Shown here: positions 26,252-34,439 of the stretch, piece after piece
Layout: each line of letters begins with the position of its first letter
Numbering within the stretch: position 1 is the first letter of the stretch
NCBI GenBank assembly: GCA_017634275.1
Contig: JAGBNQ010000010.1
Span: 1-64,000, forward strand
Reading direction: 5' to 3'
Source of the DNA: Ruminococcus sp.
GTDB taxonomy: Bacteria > Bacillota > Clostridia > Oscillospirales > Ruminococcaceae
Length of the DNA: 64,000 nucleotides
The notes under the pieces: model-generated
Told to the model about the DNA's origin: nothing
Seen by the model: the letters and a program-made list of their open reading frames with translations, nothing else
Databases searched by the model: none
Position numbers and translations under genes: made by a program

Positions 26252-26431
26252 TTAAGGCAATACCGCACAACCATTGTACGTCAGATGCGCAGTCCAAATT
26301 TTCGTCAGATCGCCTAAAGTTTCCGCAGGCTTACTAACGTAAGTCAAGGAAAATTTAGGTGATATGACGGAAATTTGGCAAGCAGATGGCGTGCAAAGGC
26401 GCGAGCCGGTGGTTGTGCGGTGTTGCCTTAA
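26252..26431. mobile_element. MITE-like full-length palindrome (about 180 bp)
   Basis: The ends are imperfect terminal inverted repeats: TTAAGGCAATACCGCACAAC on the left and its near complement (GTTGTGCGGTGTTGCCTTAA) on the right. The inner arms also pair (GTCAGATCGCCTAAA against TTTAGGTGATATGAC), closing on CTTAC-TAAC-GTAAG. It contains no ORF of note. It sits between cdaA and the cysteine desulfurase gene. The design fits a non-autonomous miniature transposable element or a large RNA hairpin. No direct target duplication could be fixed by eye. Confidence 0.6.
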
Positions 26432-26439
26432 GCAGGCAA

Positions 26440-26469
26440 AAGCTTACCCTCTCATTTTACGAGAGGGCA
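26440..26469 (-). terminator. Probable terminator of the cysteine desulfurase operon
   Basis: Stem CCCTCTC/GAGAGGG (26447-26453 with 26461-26467), followed on the minus strand by TAAGCTTTTGCC. The T-run is weak. Confidence 0.5.
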
Positions 26470-26473
26470 AAAT

Positions 26474-27613
26474 TTATATAACGTTTCCTGCGGCTATTTT
26501 TTCTATCTCGTGTATCAGCATTGCTACCTGCCGCCTGTCATTGAATGCCGAGGGGGAAAACCGTACTACGCCCGTCAGCAGCGTTCCTAAGCTGTGGTGA
26601 GCAAGTGCCGAGCACTGCAGGCCGCCCCTTAGTGCAAAGCCGCGGCGGTTGAGGTACTCTGTCACCTCCTCCGAGGAATATTCACCGATGTTAAAGGCAA
26701 CTATCGGCGCATAGTGAGCATTATCATCGCGGTAGACGGTTATGTTTCTGTGTTTTCTCAGAGCATTAAGCATCTGCTCGCAAAGCGCCGTTTCGTGAGC
26801 GAAGATACGCGCCTGCGTTTTTGTGTTCACAAAATCTATCCCCTTGCCGAGCCCCATAATGCCTACAGTGTTTACCGTTCCGCTTTCAAGGCGCTCGGGC
26901 ATGGTGTCGCTTTGAGTAAGCTCGGCAGATGTTGTTCCCGTGCCGCCCTCGATTATCGTTGATAAGGGGAATTTTCCGTTAGTTATCAAAAGCCCCGTAC
27001 CCGTCGGCCCGTAAAGCCCCTTGTGACCCGAGGTGCAGATAAAGTCCATTCCGTCATCAAGCGTTATATCAAGCACACCGCTTGCCTGCGCGCAGTCGCA
27101 GATAAAAGCTATCCCCTTTTTTTGCGCAAGCCGTGCAAGCTCCCTGTAGGGGGTTATCTGCCCCGTGACGTTTGATGCCGCCGTGCAGATAATGCATTTT
27201 GTGTCAGCATTTATAAGCTCCTCAAAATTCCTTACTGTCTGCTCATCATCGGGCTCTACCTTTGCGATGCTGTATTTTACCCCTCTGTTTTTGTAGAGGT
27301 TGTAAACGGGGCGCGAGGCCGAATTATGTTCAAGTGAGGATATCACAGTATGGCCGCCGTACTGCAATATCCCCTTTATCGCCATGTTGAGCGCGTAGGT
27401 GCAGTTTGCTGTAAATGCGACGTTTTCAACCTCTGCGTGAAAGAGCCTTGCCGCCTTTTCCCGTACATTAAAAACCTGCTCTGCCGCCGCTTTTGATATC
27501 TCGTGGCCGCTGCGCCCCGGGTTGCCGCCAAAGCGCTCGACTGCAAGAGCAACAGCGTTTTTTACCGACTGCGGCTTTGGAAATGTCGTAGCTGAGTTGT
27601 CAAAATTTATCAT
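26474..27613 (-). CDS. Cysteine desulfurase / class V aminotransferase
   Basis: The 379-residue PLP enzyme begins MINFDNSATTFPKPQSV. It has the PLP-Lys motif TSGHKGLYGPTGTGLL, an ISSLEHNSASRPVY His segment, and the C-terminal Cys-containing loop RGGLQCSALAHHSLG. It belongs to the SufS/CsdA-like branch that removes sulfur (or selenium) from cysteine (or selenocysteine). The DUF3343 gene starts just upstream, 4 bp away. Proteins of that family are thought to be small sulfur or selenium carriers, so the two probably hand over S or Se together. Confidence 0.9.
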   Translation of the reverse strand: MINFDNSATTFPKPQSVKNAVALAVERFGGNPGRSGHEISKAAAEQVFNVREKAARLFHAEVENVAFTANCTYALNMAIKGILQYGGHTVISSLEHNSASRPVYNLYKNRGVKYSIAKVEPDDEQTVRNFEELINADTKCIICTAASNVTGQITPYRELARLAQKKGIAFICDCAQASGVLDITLDDGMDFICTSGHKGLYGPTGTGLLITNGKFPLSTIIEGGTGTTSAELTQSDTMPERLESGTVNTVGIMGLGKGIDFVNTKTQARIFAHETALCEQMLNALRKHRNITVYRDDNAHYAPIVAFNIGEYSSEEVTEYLNRRGFALRGGLQCSALAHHSLGTLLTGVVRFSPSAFNDRRQVAMLIHEIEKIAAGNVI

Positions 27614-27617
27614 TACC

Positions 27618-27833
27618 TCACCCTCTCATAAACGTCTTGTGAGGAATACCGTTTTCCTCAAGGATAAGGATAATCTCCTTCGGGTCTTTTGTGACCGAAA
27701 GTGAATAGCCGCACCCCGTACTCAGGTTTTTAGGCGTTCTCACTATTTCGCAGTATATCCCTTTATTGTTAAGAAGGCGCTTTGCCTTGTATGCATAGGT
27801 TATTGATGTCATAGCTATCAAGCTTTTAGGCAT
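27618..27833 (-). CDS. DUF3343 putative Se/S carrier-like protein
   Basis: The 71-residue protein has the DUF3343 pattern: YAYKAKRLLNNKGIYCEIVR, then STGCGYSLSVTKD with the conserved Cys-Gly-Tyr. The fold is TusA-like and the Cys could carry persulfide. ATG at 27833 has GGGTGAT upstream; a longer frame adds 13 residues without a better site. It is directly upstream of a cysteine desulfurase. The carrier role is inferred from the Cys motif and the partner gene. Confidence 0.8.
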   Translation of the reverse strand: MPKSLIAMTSITYAYKAKRLLNNKGIYCEIVRTPKNLSTGCGYSLSVTKDPKEIILILEENGIPHKTFMRG

Positions 27834-27905
27834 GATATCACCCGTCCTTTCGTTAGTTTTGTATACTAACATTTATATGCAGGCAGATCACATTTTGATA
27901 ATAAG

Positions 27906-27943
27906 TACAAAAAAGAGGTCAGATCATCAAGACCTGACCTCTT
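27906..27943 (-). terminator. Intrinsic terminator of pyrK-pyrD
   Basis: Stem AAGAGGTCAG with its complement (27913-27925 against 27931-27943), followed on the minus strand by TTTTTTGTAC. Minus-strand transcripts from pyrD end here, before the DUF3343 gene. Confidence 0.85.
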
Positions 27944-27958
27944 ATCATTTACCTCAAA

Positions 27959-28870
27959 TCACCACGGCTTTACCGTGCCTATTATATCAGACAGCTTTTC
28001 AATGCCGTTCTCATCGCACCATTTTTCAAGCCCGTCAATTATCTTCACGGGTGTGTACGGGTCTGCAAATATCGCAGCGCCCACTTGAACGGCGCTCGCA
28101 CCTGCCATCATCATCTCAACTGCGTCCTCAGCGGAGGCGATTCCGCCCATTCCGACAACGGGTATCTTGACGGCATTGGCTACCTGCCATACCATTCTCA
28201 CAGCTACGGGGAATACCGCAGGCCCCGAAAGACCGCCGACGTTGTTTTTGAGGATAGGCCGCCTTGTTTTTATGTCTATCCTCATTCCGAGGAGGGTGTT
28301 TATGAGTGATACCGCATCAGCGCCGTTTGCCTCAACGCTCTTTGCAATGTCGGTAATGCTCGTTACATTTGGCGATAGCTTTACCATAAGCGGAATGTCG
28401 GTAGCATCTCTTACCGCCTTTGTTACCTGCCCTGCGATAGTGCAGTCTGTTCCGAAAGCCGCGCCGCCCTGCTTTACATTCGGGCAGGATATGTTAAGCT
28501 CTATCATATCAACGCCGCTGCCGTTAAGCATTGCCGCAAGCTCACCGCTTTCTTCAACTGTTGAGCCTGCTATGTTTGCGATTATCCTTGTGCCCTTTGT
28601 TTTCAGATTAGGCAGCTCTACTTTTAAAAATCTCTCAACGCCGCCGTTTTGCAGCCCTACTGAATTGAGCATTCCGCTCGGTGTTTCGGCAACACGGGGG
28701 CCCGGATTTCCCATTCTCTCATACCGCGTAGTTCCCTTTACGGAAATTCCGCCAAGCCTTGACAGCGGATAGAACTGCTCATATTCCCTTCCGTAGCCAA
28801 AACAGCCGCTTGCAGGTATAACGGGGTTTTTAAACTCAACGCCTGCAACATTAACTCTTAAATCAGCCAT
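27959..28870 (-). CDS. pyrD: Dihydroorotate dehydrogenase, class 1B catalytic subunit
   Basis: The 303-residue TIM-barrel flavoprotein has GVEFKNPVIPASGCFGYG, NSVGLQNGG, the catalytic-Cys segment NISCPNVKQGG, KLSPNVT and GMGGIASAEDAVEMMMAGAS. It oxidises dihydroorotate to orotate in pyrimidine synthesis. Cys as active-site base and the neighbouring pyrK mark it as the NAD-linked class 1B type. ATG at 28870 has AGGAGGTGG upstream. It overlaps pyrK by 8 bp. Confidence 0.95.
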   Translation of the reverse strand: MADLRVNVAGVEFKNPVIPASGCFGYGREYEQFYPLSRLGGISVKGTTRYERMGNPGPRVAETPSGMLNSVGLQNGGVERFLKVELPNLKTKGTRIIANIAGSTVEESGELAAMLNGSGVDMIELNISCPNVKQGGAAFGTDCTIAGQVTKAVRDATDIPLMVKLSPNVTSITDIAKSVEANGADAVSLINTLLGMRIDIKTRRPILKNNVGGLSGPAVFPVAVRMVWQVANAVKIPVVGMGGIASAEDAVEMMMAGASAVQVGAAIFADPYTPVKIIDGLEKWCDENGIEKLSDIIGTVKPW

Positions 28871-29633
28871 CAAAAGCCACCTCCTTTGAGTCAAACACGG
28901 GGCCGTCCTTGCAGACGTGCGAGAATATCTCCTTGCCGTCCTTTACTGTCCTGCAAACGCAGACTAAGCACGCACCCACGCCGCACGCCATTCTCTGCTC
29001 TAATGATACCTGACACTCTATCCCGTTTTGCCCAGCGATAGCCGCCACGCCCTTTAGCATCACCATAGGGCCGCAGGCATAGATTATGTCGGGCTTTTCC
29101 TTTTCTATCTCGGCCTTCAGTGCATCTGTAACAAAGCCCTTTATCCCTGCCGAGCCGTCATCGGTGCATAGTATAGCTTTGGCACCTGCCGCTTTGAAAT
29201 CGTCCTGCAAAATAGCAATACCTGCGTTTCTGAAACCGCTTATTGCTCTTGCATTCTCGCCGTAAAGCTTTGCTATGCCGAGCATCGGCGGTGTGCCGAT
29301 ACCTCCTCCGACGCATATCGCCTTTTTGCCGCTTAGCACCTTAAAGCCGTTACCGAGCGGTGCTATCATATCAATATTCTGTTCTATATTAAGCTCTGAT
29401 ATCTTGTCGGTTCCCTTACCTCTTACCTCAAAAACGAGCCTTAGTGTGCCCTTTTCCTTGTCGATATCGCAAATTGATATCGGCCGCCTTAAAAAGAACC
29501 CCTCTGCCGCTATCTGCACAAACTGCCCTGCCTGCGCCTGCGCGGCCACCTCGGGGCAAAGCACGGTAACATCAAACATTCCCTTAGCTATCGCTTTCTT
29601 TGCGATTATCGGGTATCTGCCCTGCATATACAT
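28863..29633 (-). CDS. pyrK: Dihydroorotate dehydrogenase electron transfer subunit
   Basis: The 256-residue protein has an FAD-binding domain (QFVQIAAEGFFLRRPISICD, with the RRPISI motif), an NAD-binding domain (AICVGGGIGTPPML) and a C-terminal [2Fe-2S] site with Cys residues in CGVGACLVCVCRT and HVCKDGP. It passes electrons from PyrD to NAD+. AGGAG lies 9 nt before the ATG. The gene follows an alpha/beta hydrolase by 4 bp and overlaps pyrD. Confidence 0.95.
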   Translation of the reverse strand: MYMQGRYPIIAKKAIAKGMFDVTVLCPEVAAQAQAGQFVQIAAEGFFLRRPISICDIDKEKGTLRLVFEVRGKGTDKISELNIEQNIDMIAPLGNGFKVLSGKKAICVGGGIGTPPMLGIAKLYGENARAISGFRNAGIAILQDDFKAAGAKAILCTDDGSAGIKGFVTDALKAEIEKEKPDIIYACGPMVMLKGVAAIAGQNGIECQVSLEQRMACGVGACLVCVCRTVKDGKEIFSHVCKDGPVFDSKEVAFDG

Positions 29634-29637
29634 AAAG

Positions 29638-30399
29638 CTATTCTCCTTTCAGCCTATTAAGAATTATTTCAAGCCATTTGTTTCTTGCCTCGGCCTTAAA
29701 GCCGTGTGATTCGCCCGGGAAAACATCAAGCGTTATATCACGCCCGAGCGCCTTTTGCTGCTCAAAAAGCCTTTGCGAGTAGCGCAGGTTTACTATCGGG
29801 TCGATATCCCCGTGCGCTATAGTTATCTTTCCGCCGTAGTATTTCATCATATCATATACATCAAACTGCGGCAGCTCATCTATGTATTTTTTCGATATAT
29901 CCATTCCCATAAGCTCAAGCGTTTCGCCCTCGTTTATGTTTACCTTTTTCATATCCTCGGGAATGCAGAATGCAGGGTAGAGCAAAAACAGCCCCGATAT
30001 CTTTTGTGAAAGTGATGCCGCCGTCAGCGATGCAACAAGGCCGCCCTGACTTTCCCCATATAGGAAGAGCCTGTCAAACTGCCCCTTTCTTGTGCGGCAG
30101 ATAAATTCCACAGCACCGCCTGCGTCCTCTACCTCGGTCTTTAAGCTCATATCGGTGGTTTCGCCCATTGATATGCATTTTTTTCCGCCGCCGCGAAAAT
30201 CTATCGTAAGTGCAAGATACCCGTCATTTGCCAAAACCTCGGCTATATATTCAAGGTCGTCCTGACAGCTGTTATACCCGTGCAGAAGTATCACCGCACT
30301 TCTTTTTCTTTTTTCTTCATTTTCGTTTTCATAGATATAGCCGTACACCCTTGCCGAGCATGAGCCGTACATTATCTTTATTTTCTTTATTCCTAACAA
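29638..30399 (-). CDS. Alpha/beta hydrolase (esterase/peptidase-like)
   Basis: The 253-residue protein has the alpha/beta hydrolase triad pieces: AVILLHGYNSC (oxyanion HG), LYGESQGGLVA (nucleophile Ser in GESQGG), HGDIDPIV (Asp) and ESHGFKAEA (His). No signal peptide is seen, so it should be cytoplasmic. The substrate is unknown. It starts at TTG 30399, supported by GAGGGCG upstream; the next in-frame ATG lacks a site. It is the first gene of a hydrolase-pyrK-pyrD unit, an unusual partner for pyrimidine genes. Confidence 0.85.
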   Translation of the reverse strand: MLGIKKIKIMYGSCSARVYGYIYENENEEKRKRSAVILLHGYNSCQDDLEYIAEVLANDGYLALTIDFRGGGKKCISMGETTDMSLKTEVEDAGGAVEFICRTRKGQFDRLFLYGESQGGLVASLTAASLSQKISGLFLLYPAFCIPEDMKKVNINEGETLELMGMDISKKYIDELPQFDVYDMMKYYGGKITIAHGDIDPIVNLRYSQRLFEQQKALGRDITLDVFPGESHGFKAEARNKWLEIILNRLKGE

Positions 30400-30430
30400 A
30401 GCATTCGCCCTCTTTTTATGTATTTATTCT

Positions 30431-30459
30431 ATTATAACACATATACACGCGTTTGTCAT
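30431..30459 (-). promoter_or_regulatory. Sigma-A promoter of hydrolase-pyrK-pyrD
   Basis: On the minus strand: ATGACA, a 17-nt spacer, TATAAT, about 30 nt before the TTG start. No PyrR-binding attenuator was recognised. Confidence 0.65.
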
Positions 30460-30502
30460 TACATAAATATAAATTTTTGCAGACAAAAGCACAAGCCGCT
30501 AA

Positions 30503-30590
30503 ATAATAAAGAAGAAAGAATAAATAAAAGTATCGCTGCGCGATGATCAATAAAACGCACAGCGATACCTCTGCTATTCTTTATAGTTTT
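30503..30590 (-). repeat. Dispersed hairpin repeat acting as terminator of the deaminase gene
   Basis: Stem GTATCGCTGCGCG (30530-30542) pairs with CGCACAGCGATAC (30556-30568); the loop contains ATGATCAAT. On the minus strand TTTTATTTATTC follows. A/T-rich words (AAGAATAAATAAA and TATTCTTTATAG) flank the stem. The same stem words and loop recur at 43.0 kb, and related arms at 57.2 kb. Confidence 0.65.
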
Positions 30591-31221
30591 ATTTATGGCT
30601 AAATGTTTGCATATTCATTATCAAATCATACACCTCAGCGCAGGGCACATCATTTTGCGAGAGCCTGTCAAGCGTTTTGTCCTTGTACAGCTGCTTTGCA
30701 ATGTCAACTGCCTTGCTGTTTGTTACAAAAAACTTGCTAAGCACCTTTCCCGATGCGCCGCGCTCAATGTGCCTAAGCTCGTAATAGCTCTGAATGGTAA
30801 GCTGAAAAAGCTCTGCATCACTGCCGACATAGATGCAGTTGATATTTTTGCCGATGTAGTAGGGCTCGGTTTTTGTAAGATGCACCATTCCGCAGTAGCT
30901 GTCATATGCCGCAAATCGAACCTCCTTTATGTGCCCCATAAGTATCATACCCATGCACATAGGGCAAGGCTCCATAGAAGTATATAAAACAGCATCACGG
31001 GAATTGAATCTGTCAGTATCGAGCCGCCTTAATGCATTTGCCTCCGCGTGTGATATCTCTCGGTTTACTGTATCTGCCTCGCGGCTGCGGTTTCTGTCAC
31101 TTAGTATCAGCCTGCCGCTTTTGTCAAAAAGCGCCGCGCCTATCGGGGTCGAGCCAAAGCAAAATGCTCTCCACGCCTCATCAAAAACCGTTTTCCACTG
31201 AACTGAAAGGTCACTCCACAT
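30589..31221 (-). CDS. Nucleoside/cytidine deaminase-fold protein (TadA/guanine deaminase-like)
   Basis: The 210-residue protein carries the zinc-deaminase motifs HAEANALRRL and TSMEPCPMCMGMIL, and begins with a segment like guanine deaminase or TadA (PIGAALFDKSGRLILSDRNR). It would remove an amino group from a purine or pyrimidine base, nucleoside or tRNA; which one is not clear. It is longer than TadA by about 50 residues at the C-terminus. AAGGAGTAAC precedes the ATG. It follows the AraC-GGDEF gene by 12 bp. Confidence 0.85.
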   Translation of the reverse strand: MWSDLSVQWKTVFDEAWRAFCFGSTPIGAALFDKSGRLILSDRNRSREADTVNREISHAEANALRRLDTDRFNSRDAVLYTSMEPCPMCMGMILMGHIKEVRFAAYDSYCGMVHLTKTEPYYIGKNINCIYVGSDAELFQLTIQSYYELRHIERGASGKVLSKFFVTNSKAVDIAKQLYKDKTLDRLSQNDVPCAEVYDLIMNMQTFSHK

Positions 31222-31233
31222 ATCCGTTACTCC

Positions 31234-32079
31234 TTACTGGTCAAACTCAAATTTTCCGCTCTGCCGCGCTTTTTTCATGACCGCCTCAAAGTCGCTGCAA
31301 AGAACTGTGTATTTTAAGCTTTTTCCTATCATTATCGCGCCGCACCATAGCGATACGCCTATTTCCTTCCCGTTATGCATTATCGGCCTGCCGTTTTGTG
31401 ATAATACCTTTTGTGCTATACCTGCCGCCTTGTCAGCATCGTCCGTTTCGGTTATCATAATAAACTCATCTCCGCCCATTCGTAGAGTGAGCATATTTTC
31501 CTCGGCAGCATTGTTTATTCTCCTTAAGCTTTCAAGTATCACCTTGTCGCCTGCATCTCTGCCGATGTTTTCGTTTATCGGCATAAGCTCCTTGATGTCA
31601 AAGCACAGTATATAAGTCCCTGCCTGAGATTTGAGGTAATCATAAAACTGTGAAACATCATATTTTTTTACATTTCTCGTCATAAAGATATCCTCCTTTT
31701 CGATGTAGTCTGTGTTGAGCCTCGGGTATAGCTCGCAGCTGCCCTTCCATTCCTTTTTGAATTTCGTGGGCGGCACGCCCCATACCTTAGTAAAAGCCCT
31801 TGTGAACACCTCATGAGAATTATAGCCGTATTTCAGCGCAATATCAAGCACATTCATTTCCCCCTTAAGGATATCTCTCCCTGCAAGGGTGAGCCGCCGC
31901 TTTGCGATGTATTCCTTAAGCGTTAAGTGAGTGCAGAATTTCCAAGTTTTTTGCAATGATGAAAGCGAGCAGTAGCAGCTTGCCGCGATATCCTCCTGCG
32001 AGAACTCATCGGTAAGGTGGTTTTCTATGAATTCAAGCGCCGTTATAAATAATGTAAAGCTGTTTTCAATGGTGTTCAT
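31234..32079 (-). CDS. AraC-type HTH regulator fused to a GGDEF domain
   Basis: The 281-residue protein has two parts. Residues about 10-115 form an AraC/XylS DNA-binding domain (FSQEDIAASCYCSLSSLQK, then LDIALKYGYNSHEVFTRAF and GVPPTKFKK). Residues about 145-281 form a diguanylate-cyclase-like domain (CFDIKELMPINENIGRDAGD, then LRMGGDEFIMI). The GGDEF core is intact; no RxxD inhibitory site is seen. AraC domains usually sit at the C-terminus, so this order is unusual. ATG at 32079 has GGAG 10 nt upstream. A perfect palindrome GTAACGTTAC lies 20 bp upstream. Confidence 0.85.
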   Translation of the reverse strand: MNTIENSFTLFITALEFIENHLTDEFSQEDIAASCYCSLSSLQKTWKFCTHLTLKEYIAKRRLTLAGRDILKGEMNVLDIALKYGYNSHEVFTRAFTKVWGVPPTKFKKEWKGSCELYPRLNTDYIEKEDIFMTRNVKKYDVSQFYDYLKSQAGTYILCFDIKELMPINENIGRDAGDKVILESLRRINNAAEENMLTLRMGGDEFIMITETDDADKAAGIAQKVLSQNGRPIMHNGKEIGVSLWCGAIMIGKSLKYTVLCSDFEAVMKKARQSGKFEFDQ

Positions 32080-32099
32080 ATTATCAGTCTCCAAAAGTA

Positions 32100-32111
32100 G
32101 GTAACGTTACT
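32100..32111. promoter_or_regulatory. Palindrome between -10 box and start of the AraC-GGDEF gene
   Basis: AGTAACGTTACT is a perfect 12-bp palindrome. It lies between a TATAAT box (near 32121-32126, minus strand, no clear -35) and the ribosome binding site. The position would suit a repressor or autoregulatory operator. Confidence 0.4.
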
Positions 32112-32162
32112 CTATGATGTTATTATATCACAGCAGGTTTTGTTTTTCTTGATTTTTTGAGT

Positions 32163-32190
32163 AAAAAACCCGAAGAAAAATCTTCGGGCT
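32163..32190 (-). terminator. Intrinsic terminator of the manA-pyrF operon
   Basis: Stem CCCGAAGA/TCTTCGGG, followed on the minus strand by TTTTTTAC. It lies 12 bp beyond the pyrF stop. Confidence 0.88.
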
Positions 32191-32201
32191 TTTATCATCT
32201 G

Positions 32202-33131
32202 TTAAATTGATATCTTAGGCAGGAATGAGGTTATATCCTCCTTCATTCTTATTACCTCTCTCCTTGCGGCCTTTGCAAAGTCTGTTTCGTCGCAGCCTTC
32301 CTTCTGGTAAGCGCACATAACGCCTCTGGAGGAATTGACTATCGCACCTAAGCCGTTTGCATCAAATGCCTTTGCAACGCCCTCGGCACCGCCGCCCTGC
32401 GCGCCGTAGCCCGGAACTAAGAAGAATGTGTGCGGCAGCCTTTTTCTTAAAGCCTCAAGCTGCTCGGGGTAGGTAGCTCCAACTACCGCACCTACCGCGC
32501 TGTAGCCGTATCTGCCCGAGTATTCGAGCCCCCATTTTTCACACATATCGCCCATAGTTTCAAAAACCGTGTTCTGACCTATCATAAGATCCTGAAGTTC
32601 TCCCGAGGATTTGTTTGAGGTCTTGACAAGCACGAAAATTCCCTTGTCGTGCTTTTGGCACTGTTCAAGCAGCGGTGAAATACCGTCTGTTCCCAAATAG
32701 CCGTTAACTGTCAAAGCATCAGCCCCGAAAACCTCTATCTCCTCGCCGCCTACATCTGTAAGCCCCAAGTGAGCAGCCGCATAGGCCTCCATAGTAGCGC
32801 CTATGTCGTTTCTCTTGCCGTCAGTGATAACGAACATTCCCTTTTCCTTAGCATACTTTATCGTCTTGTAAAGCGTTTTAACGCCCTCGTAGCCGTACAT
32901 TTCGTAGTATGCCGCCTGCGGCTTTATTGCAGGGCAGATATCGTGTATCTCGTCGATTATCTCCTTGTTGAATTCAAGTATAGCCTTAGCAGCGCCCTTT
33001 AAGCTCTTGCCGTACTTTGAGAATTTCTTTGCCTTTATGTACTGCGGAACGTAGTCGAGCTTTGGGTCAAGCCCTACTACAGAGGGGTTCTGTGTGCTTA
33101 CTATCTTTTCTATAAGTCTGTCAAATGACAT
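32202..33131 (-). CDS. pyrF: Orotidine 5'-phosphate decarboxylase (PyrF type 2)
   Basis: The 309-residue barrel enzyme has NPSVVGLDPKLDYVP at the start, FVITDGKRNDIGATMEAYA (catalytic Lys-Asp pair) and FFLVPGYGAQGGGAEGV. This longer type-2 form decarboxylates OMP to UMP. It follows pyrC by 18 bp at the end of the manA-pyrF run, and a terminator follows. AAAGGAGTTAG precedes the ATG. Confidence 0.95.
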   Translation of the reverse strand: MSFDRLIEKIVSTQNPSVVGLDPKLDYVPQYIKAKKFSKYGKSLKGAAKAILEFNKEIIDEIHDICPAIKPQAAYYEMYGYEGVKTLYKTIKYAKEKGMFVITDGKRNDIGATMEAYAAAHLGLTDVGGEEIEVFGADALTVNGYLGTDGISPLLEQCQKHDKGIFVLVKTSNKSSGELQDLMIGQNTVFETMGDMCEKWGLEYSGRYGYSAVGAVVGATYPEQLEALRKRLPHTFFLVPGYGAQGGGAEGVAKAFDANGLGAIVNSSRGVMCAYQKEGCDETDFAKAARREVIRMKEDITSFLPKISI

Positions 33132-33149
33132 TTTTCTAACTCCTTTGTT

Positions 33150-34418
33150 TTAAAGTTCAAATACTACCTTACCCTTTGAAATGGTGTAAAGCACCTTTCC
33201 TTTGAGCCTTTCGCCCTTGAAAACGCTGTTTTTGCTTTTTGAGTGCAGCTCCTCGGGTATTACCTCCCATTCATAGTCGGGGTCAAAGACAGTAAGGTCG
33301 CAGGGCTGCCCTGCGCATATGCTTATAACGGGAACACCGACTATCTCTCTCGGGTTTTTTGACATAAGCGCGGCTATCTTCATAAGGTCACATTTGCCCG
33401 TGTGGTAAAGCTTTGTAAGCGTTGCCGCAAGTGATGTTTCAAGCCCGACTACGCCATTGGGGGCTTTTTCAAAGTCCGCCTTTTCCTCCTTGGAGTGGGG
33501 GGCGTGGTCGGTGATTATGCAGTCTATCGTTCCGTCAAGAACAGCCGCCTCTACCGCCGCTCTGTCCTCCTCGGTACGCAGGGGAGGGGACATTCTGTAG
33601 TCGGCATCTCTGCTGTATAGCTTGTCCTCCGTAAAGGTAAAGTAGTGCGGTGCGGTTTCGCAGGTGACTTTAACGCCGTCCTTTTTGGCGGCTCTTATGA
33701 TGTTTACCGAGCCCTTTGTGGAAACGTGGCAAATGTGAACTCTCGCGTCACAGCTCATAGCAAGCGCTATCTCTCTTGCTGTTATGTAGTCCTCGCTTGC
33801 TCTGTCAAGGCCGCCTACGCCTAAATCCTTTGATACCTTGCCCTTGTTGATTATCCCTCCGCGTGTGATGTTTATATCCTCACAATGCGAAAGCACGGCA
33901 AGCCCGTTTTCACGGCTAAGCTCCAGAGCCCTTCTCATAAGCTCGGCATTTTCAACAGGCCTTCCGTCGTCAGAGATCGCGTAGACGCCTGCGCGCTTTA
34001 AGCTGTCAAAATCACAAAGCTCAAAGCTCTGCATTCCCTTAGTTATGCAGGCAACTGGGTAAACATCTATCCCTGTCTTTGATGCCTTGTCATAAATGTA
34101 TGAAACAAGCTCCTCATTATCAATTGGCGGCTTTGTATTCGGCATACAGCAGACAGCCGTAAAGCCGCCTGCTTTTGCCGCGTCGGTCCCGGTAATTATG
34201 TCCTCCTTGTGGGTCTGCCCCGGGTCACGGAAATGAACGTGCATATCCATAAGCCCCGGAAATGCTACCAGCCCCGTGCCGTCGATGATCCTTGCGCCGT
34301 TTTCATCACTTGCCTGCCCTACAGCGGTTATTATGCCGCCTTCTGCGGTTATGTCTGTGACCGCGTCTGTTCCCGTAACGGGGTCAACAGCTCTTACATT
34401 TTTAATTATAAGCTTCAT
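33150..34418 (-). CDS. pyrC: Dihydroorotase
   Basis: The 422-residue amidohydrolase has GLMDMHVHFRDPGQTHKEDI (metal-binding HxH), CMPNTKPPIDN, VLSHCED, HICHVSTKGSV (His) and CIITDHAPHSKEEK (Asp). It cyclises carbamoyl-aspartate to dihydroorotate. All metal ligands are visible, so it should be active. It starts 21 bp after a small anchored protein and is followed by pyrF. pyrB and pyrE are not in the window. Confidence 0.95.
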   Translation of the reverse strand: MKLIIKNVRAVDPVTGTDAVTDITAEGGIITAVGQASDENGARIIDGTGLVAFPGLMDMHVHFRDPGQTHKEDIITGTDAAKAGGFTAVCCMPNTKPPIDNEELVSYIYDKASKTGIDVYPVACITKGMQSFELCDFDSLKRAGVYAISDDGRPVENAELMRRALELSRENGLAVLSHCEDINITRGGIINKGKVSKDLGVGGLDRASEDYITAREIALAMSCDARVHICHVSTKGSVNIIRAAKKDGVKVTCETAPHYFTFTEDKLYSRDADYRMSPPLRTEEDRAAVEAAVLDGTIDCIITDHAPHSKEEKADFEKAPNGVVGLETSLAATLTKLYHTGKCDLMKIAALMSKNPREIVGVPVISICAGQPCDLTVFDPDYEWEVIPEELHSKSKNSVFKGERLKGKVLYTISKGKVVFEL

Positions 34419-34439
34419 AGGTTCTCCTTGCTATGTGGC

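Noticed and set aside
28167..28772. 201-codon plus-strand frame inside pyrD
   Set aside because: Antisense shadow of pyrD with no start signal.
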